A DNA stretch of 64,000 bases, from the NCBI GenBank assembly GCA_031365425.1, contig JANLYB010000251.1, forward strand, positions 1-64,000. Direction: 5' to 3'. The DNA comes from JANXVY01 sp031365425. Lineage in GTDB: Bacteria > Pseudomonadota > Alphaproteobacteria > Rhizobiales > Hyphomicrobiaceae. This document shows positions 57,061 through 64,000 of this stretch, piece after piece; positions within the stretch are counted from its first letter, which is position 1, and each line of letters begins with the position of its first letter. The notes under the pieces are model-generated. The model saw only the letters and a program-made list of their open reading frames with translations, was not told where the DNA came from and ran no database searches. Both the position numbers and the translations under genes were made by a program.

Positions 57061-57894
57061 TTGCGTTTGCTTAGCGTGCGGGCGTGTGTCGTGTCACAGT
57101 TGGTTTCAACTGGTATCCGTCGAGTTTACGTGCTCGTCCTTGCGCTGGGCGCGGGTCTGCTTGGCAACGCCGCAACCGCGGCCGAAGAAACTCCAGCAGG
57201 AGTAGGTTCACGCGAAATCTGGGCTGGTGCAGACGCAGGGGCTCACAACTGGCTGGTGTATTCGGGGTCGACCTACGCACCCTGGGGCGATATTCACCAG
57301 AATGGATTTAGGGTGCGCGCGACCACCGGTTACGGGCATTACGACTACCAGTGGGACGCGAAGACTAAGGTGAAGGTCGACAAAACCTATGCCGACGTGA
57401 CGGTTGGATATCAGCGCGGAATCGGTGACCTAACGGCCAAAGCCTTCTTCGGCTGGGCCATGCTGAAGGATCTCGACGTTCCCGCCGCAAACGTGCGCAG
57501 GCAGAGATTTCAAACGGGTTTCAAATCGGCTCTCGAACTCTGGCTCAACCTTGGTTCGCAAGCCTGGACATCGCTCGACCTGTCCTATGCGGACACGAGA
57601 GACACGGCGAGCATTCGATCGCGGATCGGTTACCGGATCCTGCCGACCGTTTCAGCGGGCGTCGAAGCCGTCGTGAACCACGCCAGCTTGGACGGGCAAG
57701 TCCAAATCGACACATCGAGCGACCGCGTGGCGGGCAATGCTCGTACGGGACTCTTCCTCCGCTACGAGTGGTTTGGCGGTGAAATCTCGGCGTCGGGCGG
57801 GATAACCGGCGACATCAAAGAGAGTCTTAACGATTTCGACCTCTTGAAGCGGCCCTCGGCATACGGCACGTTGAACTTGATCGTGCAATTCTAA
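57061..57894 (+). CDS. BcsS family outer-membrane beta-barrel-like protein
   Basis: This protein of up to 277 residues has a signal peptide ending near TAA/EET (about 42). The mature part matches the cellulose biosynthesis protein BcsS family: GADAGAHNWLVYSGSTYAPW near 55, GFRVRATTGYGHYDYQWD near 82, then repeated amphipathic strands ending in a terminal aromatic (NLIVQF), as in outer-membrane barrels. No cellulose synthase genes are in the window. The TTG at 57061 lacks a ribosome-binding site; GTG codons at 57076 and 57091 are alternatives. Confidence 0.82.
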   Translation: MRLLSVRACVVSQLVSTGIRRVYVLVLALGAGLLGNAATAAEETPAGVGSREIWAGADAGAHNWLVYSGSTYAPWGDIHQNGFRVRATTGYGHYDYQWDAKTKVKVDKTYADVTVGYQRGIGDLTAKAFFGWAMLKDLDVPAANVRRQRFQTGFKSALELWLNLGSQAWTSLDLSYADTRDTASIRSRIGYRILPTVSAGVEAVVNHASLDGQVQIDTSSDRVAGNARTGLFLRYEWFGGEISASGGITGDIKESLNDFDLLKRPSAYGTLNLIVQF

Positions 57895-57909
57895 CGGTGC
57901 TGAGGACTG

Positions 57910-58218
57910 ATGATGACCCCCGGGCGTCTTACCGTCACGTTTCTGGTCACGGCCCTTTTTCTATCGGCCGCCGTGGCTCCTGCGTCAGCGGCCGGCAATT
58001 GCGCGGCCTCGCCCGTGTCTGCTCGCGGCGAACCGGCATCTTTCGAATGGCTGGCTAAAACGAAGGCTAGAGCCAACTGGCGCTCCCGGGTGCGCGGAAC
58101 CAAGGCACTGGGGGAAGCCTACTCCACGTGGAACCGTGCCGATAATCGCGAGGAGCGCTGCGCCGCGTCGGCGCGCGGCATCGTCTGCACGTTTACTGCC
58201 ACGCCCTGCCATCGTTGA
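57910..58218 (+). CDS. Small exported cysteine-containing protein
   Basis: This 102-residue protein has a signal peptide (about 1-28, ASA/AGN). The mature part has four Cys (NCAAS, RCAAS, VCTF, PCHR) and a W-N-RA motif (AYSTWNRADNREERC) followed by ARGIVCTFTATPC. I recall the C-x-FTATPC ending in short exported hypotheticals of Hyphomicrobiales; function unknown. GAGGACTG lies before the ATG. It starts 15 nt after bcsS, so the two are probably cotranscribed. Confidence 0.74.
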   Translation: MMTPGRLTVTFLVTALFLSAAVAPASAAGNCAASPVSARGEPASFEWLAKTKARANWRSRVRGTKALGEAYSTWNRADNREERCAASARGIVCTFTATPCHR

Positions 58219-58241
58219 TTGGTCAGCATCTGGGCATGAGA

Positions 58242-58284
58242 TTGACACTTTGATCTGATCCAAGCAAAACGAGCGTTCGTTTTG
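58242..58284 (+). promoter_or_regulatory. Predicted promoter with overlapping TetR operator
   Basis: TTGACA (58242-58247) lies 17 nt before CAAAAC (58265-58270), a weak -10. The palindrome CAAAACGA-GCGT-TCGTTTTG (58265-58284; perfect 8-bp arms) covers the -10 and ends 38 nt before the tetR start. This is the classic arrangement for autorepression by a TetR protein and for substrate-induced release of the whole efflux operon. Confidence 0.68.
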
Positions 58285-58322
58285 TTGCCGCTGTTGATGG
58301 CGGCTAAGAGGTCAGTGATACC

Positions 58323-58991
58323 GTGCCCAAACTAAAGCCGGATACTCAGCTCGCCCGGCGAGAGCATATTCTCGATGTCGCGGAGCGCTGCTTTGCGCGC
58401 TCGGGCTTTCACCGCACGACGATGGCCGACATCTGCCGCGATGCGCAGGTCAGCCCTGGTGCCTTGTATGTCTACTTTGCCTCGAAAGAAGACCTGATCG
58501 CCGGGATAACAGAGCGGGACCGGTCCAAGCTTGCAGCCCAGTTGAGCGACGTCGCTAAGGCGCCTGACCTGATGGCCGCCTTGGCGCAACTCGGCGAGCA
58601 CTACACCGTTGAAGAACCGCGCCATAAGCAGCAACTCGTGATCGAAATCGGCTGCCAGTCCATGCGGGAGGGACAAGTCGGCGAGATTTTCAGGTCTTGC
58701 GACAAATTTGTGTTGGAACAGTTCGAAGCACTATTTGCCCGGGCGAAAGCAGAAGGAAAAATTGCACCGTCACTCAACAGTAAGACGCTTGCTCAGGCAG
58801 TGGCTGTTATCGGCGACGGGCTCTTCTGGCGGCGGGCAGTCGATCCCTCATTCGACGCGAAGGCCATCGTCCCGGTGGTGACGGCGATGATCGCCGGACT
58901 GCTCAATCCCATATCGAATTCTTCTCAGCTCAATCAAGGCGTTCTGATCGCCGCAGGCGAGCCAGCGACCAAAGCCGAGGCGCAATCATGA
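58323..58991 (+). CDS. TetR/AcrR family repressor of the RND efflux operon
   Basis: This 222-residue regulator has an N-terminal helix-turn-helix (about 12-60: ILDVAERCFARSGFHRTTMA, then ICRDAQVSPGALYVYFASKE). The C-terminal ligand domain is variable, as usual. The GTG start is supported by position just behind the operator. Its stop overlaps the membrane-fusion gene by ATGA, so repressor and pump are made from one transcript. It should bind the palindrome at 58265-58284. Confidence 0.92.
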   Translation: MPKLKPDTQLARREHILDVAERCFARSGFHRTTMADICRDAQVSPGALYVYFASKEDLIAGITERDRSKLAAQLSDVAKAPDLMAALAQLGEHYTVEEPRHKQQLVIEIGCQSMREGQVGEIFRSCDKFVLEQFEALFARAKAEGKIAPSLNSKTLAQAVAVIGDGLFWRRAVDPSFDAKAIVPVVTAMIAGLLNPISNSSQLNQGVLIAAGEPATKAEAQS

Positions 58992-60223
58992 ACGCAAAAC
59001 TTCTAGGCCCCCTCGTGGCGGCCTTGGCTGCCGGTGGCCTCTACGCGGTGTACGGCCTCTCACACAGCAGTGCCCCGGCACCAACGGCGCAGGGACCGAA
59101 GGCAGGCGCCGGCCCGATCGTGGCAGTGGATGCCACCGCGCCCGCGGTCTCCGTCGTCAAAGTGAACCCTGCAGACTTTGTGGAGACGGTGCTCATTACC
59201 GGATCGGTTGTAGCCCGTGATGAAATCCTGATCGCGCCCGAAGTCGAGGGCTTGCGCGTCCTCGAACTTTTAACCGACGAGGGCGACACCGTCACCAAAG
59301 GGCAGGTTCTGGCCCGGCTCGCCAACGATAGCCTACAGGCACAGTTGGCGCAAAACGATGCCAACATCGCAAGGGCCGAGGCGGCCATCGCTGTTGCTCG
59401 CAGCGCAATCGTTCAGGCAGAAGCGGCAGTGAAGGAGGCCGCGAACGCCTTCGAGCGCGCCAAGCCCTTGAAACAGTCGGGTTATGTATCCGGGGCCACG
59501 TTCGATCAGAGAGAGGCTGCCGCCAACACGTCGCAATCCAAGCTCGTGGCGGCGCGCGACGGCTTGACCAGCGCCATGGCGGATAAGGCCGCGTTCGAGG
59601 CTCAGCGCCGTGAATTGACGTGGAAGAACGGGCGCACCGAGGTCCGCTCGCCGGTGGACGGGCGCATCAGCCGCCGGTCGGCTCGTGTCGGCGGGGTGGC
59701 ATCGGCGCTCAACGACGCCATGTTCCGCATTATAGCGCGGGGCGAGGTGGAACTCGATGCGGAATTGCCCGAAAGCGATGTCGGCAAGGTGCGGGAGGGG
59801 CAGGTTGCGCATGTCTCGGTGACGGGATCAGGCGACGTGGTGGGGACTGTGCGCTTGATTTCGGGAGAGGTCGATCGTTCGACCCGCTTGGGCAAGATCA
59901 AGGTGTTCTTTGGGGTAAACCCGGCGCTCCGGCTTGGAGCGTTCGGGCGCGGGACGATCGACACTGGCAAGAGCCACGGCTTAGCCGTGCCGCCGTCTGC
60001 TGTGGTTTACACCCCCGAAGGTGCGACCGTGCAGGTCGTCGCCGATGGGAGGGTTTTGACGCGCCCGGTGAAGACGGGCCTCAAGACGCAGCAGCTGATC
60101 GAGATTACCGAAGGATTGGCAGACGGCGATACCATCGTGGCCAAATCGGGCAGCTTCCTGCGCAACGGCGATTCGGTACGGCCCGTCTTCGCCGACACCA
60201 AAGTCAGCGGAGCCACGCCATGA
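58988..60223 (+). CDS. RND efflux membrane fusion protein
   Basis: This 411-residue periplasmic adaptor is anchored by an N-terminal helix (about 5-24). It has a barrel-sandwich/lipoyl half (EGDTVTKGQVLARL near 97), an alpha-helical hairpin (about 115-190, Ala/Gln-rich coiled coil), the second lipoyl half (RSPVDGRISRRSARVG near 218), and beta-barrel and membrane-proximal domains to the end. It links the RND pump to an outer-membrane channel. No outer-membrane channel gene is nearby, so a shared TolC-like protein is likely. ATGA overlaps on both sides. Confidence 0.93.
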   Translation: MNAKLLGPLVAALAAGGLYAVYGLSHSSAPAPTAQGPKAGAGPIVAVDATAPAVSVVKVNPADFVETVLITGSVVARDEILIAPEVEGLRVLELLTDEGDTVTKGQVLARLANDSLQAQLAQNDANIARAEAAIAVARSAIVQAEAAVKEAANAFERAKPLKQSGYVSGATFDQREAAANTSQSKLVAARDGLTSAMADKAAFEAQRRELTWKNGRTEVRSPVDGRISRRSARVGGVASALNDAMFRIIARGEVELDAELPESDVGKVREGQVAHVSVTGSGDVVGTVRLISGEVDRSTRLGKIKVFFGVNPALRLGAFGRGTIDTGKSHGLAVPPSAVVYTPEGATVQVVADGRVLTRPVKTGLKTQQLIEITEGLADGDTIVAKSGSFLRNGDSVRPVFADTKVSGATP

Positions 60224-63200
60224 ACTTCAATATTTCGGCGTGGTCAATCCGCAAGCCGGTGCCGTCCATCGTGCTGTTCACGGTGCTGCTGATGCTCGGC
60301 ATCATGAGCTTTCGAGCACTGCCCGTGACGCGGTTTCCCAATATCGATGTGCCCGTCATCTCAATCATAATCTCGCAGTCCGGCGCTGCACCGTCTGAGC
60401 TTGAAAGCCAGATCACCAAGCAGGTCGAGGATGCGGTCGCAAACATCACCGGCGTCAAAAAGATCATTTCAACGCTCACCGATGGCGTCTCAACGACTGC
60501 GATGGAGTTCCGGCTTGAGGTCAATCAGGACCGCGCGCTCAACGATGTGAAGGACGCCATCGCGAAAATCCGTACCGATCTGCCGCGCAACATCGACGAG
60601 CCGATCATTCAGCGCATCGACGTCGAAGGACAGTCGATCCTGTCGTATGGCGCATCAGCACCAGGACTAACGCTCGAACAATTGTCGTGGCACGTTGACG
60701 ATGTGATCAAACGCCAGTTGCAGGGGCTTAAAGGTGTCGGTCGCGTCGAGCGGCAGGGCGGCGTTGATCGCGAAATCAAGATCATGCTCGACCCCGATCG
60801 CCTTCTGGCGCTGGGCATCACGGCAAGCGCGGTGAACGCACAGGTGCGTTCAACCAACGTCGATCTAGGCGGGGGACGCGGCGAGGTCGGCGGACAGGAA
60901 CAGACTATCCGGACGTTGGCGGGTGCGCGGCGCGTCGAGGCGCTGGGCGACACCAAGATCGTCATTCCCGGCGGCCGCGATGTGCGCCTCAAGGAATTGG
61001 GCCGGATTATCGACAGCAATAGCGAGCCGCGCTCATTTGCCCGCCTCAACGGCGAGCCGGTCGTCACTTTTGCGATTTTCCGCGTCAAAGGTGCGAGCGA
61101 TCTAGCCGTTGCTATTGCCGCTGACAAGAAACTCAAGGAATTGCAGGCTGCCTATCCCGACATCAAGCTGACCAAAATCGACGACGCGGTGGCCTACACC
61201 AAGGGGAACTATCTCGCGGCGATGGAGACGCTGATCGAGGGCGCCGTGCTGGCCGTGCTCGTCGTGCTGCTATTCCTGCGAAATCTCCGCGCGACCCTCA
61301 TCTGCGCGGTTGCTTTGCCATTGGCTGCGATCCCGACGTTCTGGGCAATGAGCTTGATGGGCTTTTCGCTCAACCTCGTGAGCTTGCTCGGCATCACGCT
61401 CGTCACCGGGGTGCTGGTCGACGACGCCATCGTCGAAATCGAAAACATCGTCCGGCATATGCACATGGGCAAGTCACCCTATCGTGCCGCGATCGAAGCA
61501 GCCGACGAAATAGGGCTCGCTGTGATTGCCATCACGTTCACGATTGTCGCGATCTTCTCGCCGGTGTCCTTCATGGCGGGGATCGCGGGGCAGTACTTTA
61601 AACAATTTGGATTGACGGTCGCGGCAGCCGTGCTGTTCTCGTTGCTCGTTGCCCGCCTTATCACGCCGATGATGGCGGCTTATTTGATGCGGCCAATTCC
61701 CGAAAAGCCCCTTGGTGATGGCATCATCATGCGAGCCTACACGCGGCTGCTGTCCTGGACGCTGCATGCATGGTGGTCGCGTTATTTGACGCTCGCCATC
61801 GGAGTGATCATTTTCGTGCTGTCGGTCAAGGCGACCTCGCAACTCCCGACGGGTTTCATTCCCGACGAAGACACATCGCGCATTACGATTTCGACCGAGT
61901 TGCCGCCTGGATCGACGCTGGCCGATACTCAGATCGCGGGCGATGAGATCATGCGCGTCGTGAAGACCGTGCCTGAGGTGCGCAGCGTGTTCGTCCTCGG
62001 AGGCACCACGCCGACAGGGACGCGCGAAGTCCGCCGAGCGACGCTGATCGTGCATCTGGTCCCCAAGACGGAACGCAAGCTCACACAGAAGCAACTCAAG
62101 AGCGTCATTGCAGACAAGCTGGCAGCCATTCCCGACACTCGCTCGTGGTTTGTGAACGACCGCGCCGAACGCGAAATGAGTTTCTCGATCCTGTCGCAGG
62201 ATGGCGAGAAGCTGTCGTCCTTCGTGGCGTCCCTCGAAGGCGAGCTGCGTAAGGTGCCGGGGTTCAAGAATGTCGCGTCGGTGGGAGCAATCGACCGTCC
62301 TGAAATCCGCATTGTTCCCCGGTTCGATGACGCCGCCGCTGTCGGCGTCGCACCCGATGCGATTGCCGATACGGTACGCGTGGCAACGCTTGGCGATGTA
62401 GCGGCCAACTTGGCCAAGTTTAACGCCGGCAACCGCCTTGTGCCGATCCGCGTGCAGCTTGAAGAATCGGCGCGCACGGACCTAGCCTTGATCGAGCAAT
62501 TGCGCGTCACCAACGCAGCCGGGAAGGCTGTGCCGTTGAAGGCGGTCGCAACGGTTGAGTTTGGGCGCGGGCCAAGTTCCATCGACAGATTCAACCGTGA
62601 GCGCCGGGCCGTGATCGGGGCTGATCTCGTGCCAGGACTGGCGTTGGGCGACGCCCGCGAAATGTTTCTGGCAACCGTCGCCAAATTGAAGATGCCCGAT
62701 GGGGTCAAGCTCGAAGCGGCGGGTGACGCGGAAATCCAAGACGAGGTGGCCAACGGTTTCATCACTGCCATGGGGACCGGGCTCATGATCGTGCTCGGTG
62801 TGCTAATCTTGTTGTTCGGCTCGGTGTTCCAGCCAATCACGATTCTGCTGTCGTTGCCGCTATCGTTCGGCGGCGTCGTCGTCGCGCTACTGGTCACGCA
62901 CAATCCGGTGAGCATGCCGGTCTACATCGGTCTGCTCATGCTGATGGGGATCGTGACCAAAAACGCGATCCTACTGGTCGATTTTGCGGTTGAGGAAATT
63001 GCCCGCGGCGTCGACCGTGTAACGTCGCTGGTCGATGCCGGCCGCAAACGTGCGCGACCCATCATCATGACGACGCTCGCCATGGCCGCAGGCATGACGC
63101 CCAGCGCATTTGCCTTCGGCGACGGCGGAGAGTTTCGCGCGCCGATGGCGATTGCCGTCATTGGCGGATTGCTCGTGTCCACAGCGCTGTCTCTGGTCTT

Positions 63201-63381
63201 CGTGCCCTCTTTCTTCACGGTGATGGACGACCTCGGCTGGGTTGTATGGCGGCTGGTCGCTGGATTCATCGGACCAACGGATGAGCGCGGCGAGGAGCAA
63301 GCGCAACCGGCAGTGCATCACGCGAAGGCAGCGTCCTCGGATGTGTCGGAAAAGCGCGCGCGGCCACTCGCTGCGGAATAG
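60220..63381 (+). CDS. RND (HAE1-type) multidrug efflux permease
   Basis: This 1053-residue inner-membrane proton-driven pump of the AcrB/MexB family has twelve helices and two large periplasmic loops. Family blocks: WSIRKPVPSIVLFTVLLMLG at the N-terminus, the pore/porter RFPNIDVPVISI near 38, and the proton-relay helix 4 VTGVLVDDAIVEIENIV near 398 with the Asp pair. The second half repeats the fold (SMPVYIGLLMLMGIVTKNAI near 900). The ATG at 60220 overlaps the fusion-protein stop; the open frame extends to 59620 but that part is a shadow of the upstream gene. Confidence 0.95.
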   Translation: MNFNISAWSIRKPVPSIVLFTVLLMLGIMSFRALPVTRFPNIDVPVISIIISQSGAAPSELESQITKQVEDAVANITGVKKIISTLTDGVSTTAMEFRLEVNQDRALNDVKDAIAKIRTDLPRNIDEPIIQRIDVEGQSILSYGASAPGLTLEQLSWHVDDVIKRQLQGLKGVGRVERQGGVDREIKIMLDPDRLLALGITASAVNAQVRSTNVDLGGGRGEVGGQEQTIRTLAGARRVEALGDTKIVIPGGRDVRLKELGRIIDSNSEPRSFARLNGEPVVTFAIFRVKGASDLAVAIAADKKLKELQAAYPDIKLTKIDDAVAYTKGNYLAAMETLIEGAVLAVLVVLLFLRNLRATLICAVALPLAAIPTFWAMSLMGFSLNLVSLLGITLVTGVLVDDAIVEIENIVRHMHMGKSPYRAAIEAADEIGLAVIAITFTIVAIFSPVSFMAGIAGQYFKQFGLTVAAAVLFSLLVARLITPMMAAYLMRPIPEKPLGDGIIMRAYTRLLSWTLHAWWSRYLTLAIGVIIFVLSVKATSQLPTGFIPDEDTSRITISTELPPGSTLADTQIAGDEIMRVVKTVPEVRSVFVLGGTTPTGTREVRRATLIVHLVPKTERKLTQKQLKSVIADKLAAIPDTRSWFVNDRAEREMSFSILSQDGEKLSSFVASLEGELRKVPGFKNVASVGAIDRPEIRIVPRFDDAAAVGVAPDAIADTVRVATLGDVAANLAKFNAGNRLVPIRVQLEESARTDLALIEQLRVTNAAGKAVPLKAVATVEFGRGPSSIDRFNRERRAVIGADLVPGLALGDAREMFLATVAKLKMPDGVKLEAAGDAEIQDEVANGFITAMGTGLMIVLGVLILLFGSVFQPITILLSLPLSFGGVVVALLVTHNPVSMPVYIGLLMLMGIVTKNAILLVDFAVEEIARGVDRVTSLVDAGRKRARPIIMTTLAMAAGMTPSAFAFGDGGEFRAPMAIAVIGGLLVSTALSLVFVPSFFTVMDDLGWVVWRLVAGFIGPTDERGEEQAQPAVHHAKAASSDVSEKRARPLAAE

Positions 63382-63475
63382 GATACTTTCGTCGCAAAGC
63401 CTTGTTGAGCGGGCTGCGAATGCCTACTGACTATCGCGAGTTATCTGCATTCCTAGCAAAACCCCGGAGACGACC

Positions 63476-64000
63476 ATGTTCGACGCGAAATCCATCCTTG
63501 AAGCACTCGTCAACGGCGCAGGCCCCCGTTCTGCTGCACAGCCAGCCGGTGGTGGCGGCCTCGGTGACATTCTCGCTCAGTTAGCTAAAGCTGCCCAGGG
63601 CGGCGGCGCTGGCGCTGGCGCTCAGACTCAGCATGCCGATAGCGGCATGGGCGGATTGGGCGACTTACTCGGCAAGCTGATTCCGCAGGCGGGTGCTGCT
63701 CCCGGCGCTCAAGTTGCCCCCAGCGAGGGCGGATTGGGCGGTCTTGGCGACATCCTCGCTAAACTCCAGCAGCAGGCTGGCGGCGCGGCTTCGGCTGGTG
63801 CTGGCGGCTTGGGCGACATCCTCGGCAAGTTGCAACAGCAGGCGTCCGGCGCTGCCAACAACGCTGGCCTTGGCGGCGGCAACATCATGGACATCTTGAC
63901 CAAGGCTCTCGGTCAGGCAACCGAAGGTGCGCGAGAGGGCGCTGGCCGGATCGGCGCTGCAACAGGTGCAAGCGATGCACTCGGCAAAGCCATGGGCGGC
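63476..64000 (+). CDS. DUF533 (YebE-like) protein, N-terminal part
   Basis: The 175 codons to the window edge stay open, so the gene is cut. The visible part starts MFDAKSILEALVNGAGP and then repeats GGLGDILAKLQQQAGG-like units (about residues 27-36, 59-68, 88-98, 109-119). The pattern is Gly/Ala-rich linkers around amphipathic GLGDIL-KL segments, and a final NIMDILTKALGQ. This is the N-terminal half of DUF533 proteins; the conserved TerB-like domain would follow outside the window. GGAG lies 7 nt before the ATG. Confidence 0.78.
   Translation, partial: MFDAKSILEALVNGAGPRSAAQPAGGGGLGDILAQLAKAAQGGGAGAGAQTQHADSGMGGLGDLLGKLIPQAGAAPGAQVAPSEGGLGGLGDILAKLQQQAGGAASAGAGGLGDILGKLQQQASGAANNAGLGGGNIMDILTKALGQATEGAREGAGRIGAATGASDALGKAMGG

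Noticed and set aside
59620..60219. 200-codon N-terminal extension of the RND permease frame
   Set aside because: Out-of-frame reading of the membrane fusion gene; family similarity begins at the ATG at 60220.
1..64000. CRISPR arrays, insertion sequences, integrases, toxin-antitoxin pairs
   Set aside because: None seen: no regularly spaced repeats, no transposase or integrase motifs. MazG here is the housekeeping pyrophosphohydrolase, not the MazEF toxin system.

Overview
The window reads as a chromosomal segment of an alphaproteobacterium of the order Hyphomicrobiales (Rhizobiales), most probably a Hyphomicrobium-like organism. This rests on gene order: ispDF / dusB(nifR3)-ntrB-ntrC-ntrY-ntrX ... 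hfq-hflX-mazG, the fused ispDF, and the coxB-coxA-ctaB-coxF-ctaG-ctaE-DUF983-surf1-thrC-M16 peptidase string. Small exported families typical of the group (TIGR02301, IalB, BcsS) agree. The genus is an inference; no rRNA lies in the window. I see no insertion sequence, integrase, prophage block or CRISPR array. The region is mostly core genome with a few accessory insertions.

Layout. 1-630: terminator of a gene left of the window, a repeat-bearing intergenic stretch and tRNA-Val(CAC). 703-13130: ispDF, then the nitrogen-regulation operon dusB-ntrBC-ntrYX, an unusual small protein with primase-like motifs (9829), D-amino-acid aminotransferase, hfq and hflX. 13167-17802: small exported proteins, a Nudix hydrolase, a LysE exporter, mazG and a membrane protein. 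17853-20807: polyphosphate kinase 2 and leucyl aminopeptidase. 21203-29583: envelope block lptF-lptG-lptD-surA-pdxA-rsmA. 29658-35779: PAS protein, the oxalate pair oxc-frc with its own terminator, and a divergent NarL-type two-component pair. 35889-41522: Ada-like repair protein, glyoxalase-family protein, leuD, a secreted HExxH protein, peroxiredoxin, DsbD-N-like protein and yqgE. 41547-55464: a long minus-strand run from coxB down to a degenerate GGDEF-EAL membrane protein. 55781-64000: IalB, a phasin-like protein, BcsS, a TetR-controlled RND efflux operon and a partial DUF533 protein.

How genes work together. NtrBC and NtrYX are the nitrogen-sensing cascades, with dusB as promoter-proximal gene. 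LptF/LptG (inner-membrane export) and LptD (outer-membrane insertion) sit with SurA, the chaperone for outer-membrane barrels such as LptD. Oxc and Frc together cycle CoA to decarboxylate oxalate. The cox block holds aa3-type oxidase subunits I-III plus haem O synthase (CtaB), the copper chaperone (CtaG/Cox11) and Surf1. A perfect FNR/FixK-type palindrome lies upstream of coxB and a near-perfect one upstream of ppk2, suggesting oxygen control of both. TetR, membrane fusion protein and RND pump are translationally coupled by ATGA overlaps, with a palindromic operator over the predicted promoter.

The most interesting items are: the primase-like protein inserted in the ntr-hfq locus; a GTCCAGG/CCTGG palindromic repeat found in intergenic DNA and in frame inside mazG; the FNR-type boxes; a potentially switch-like leader before ntrY; and an intergenic region at 56774-57060 that combines a perfect DnaA box, a CtrA motif and an AT-rich tract. 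All functional calls come from reading motifs and family knowledge; no database search was run.
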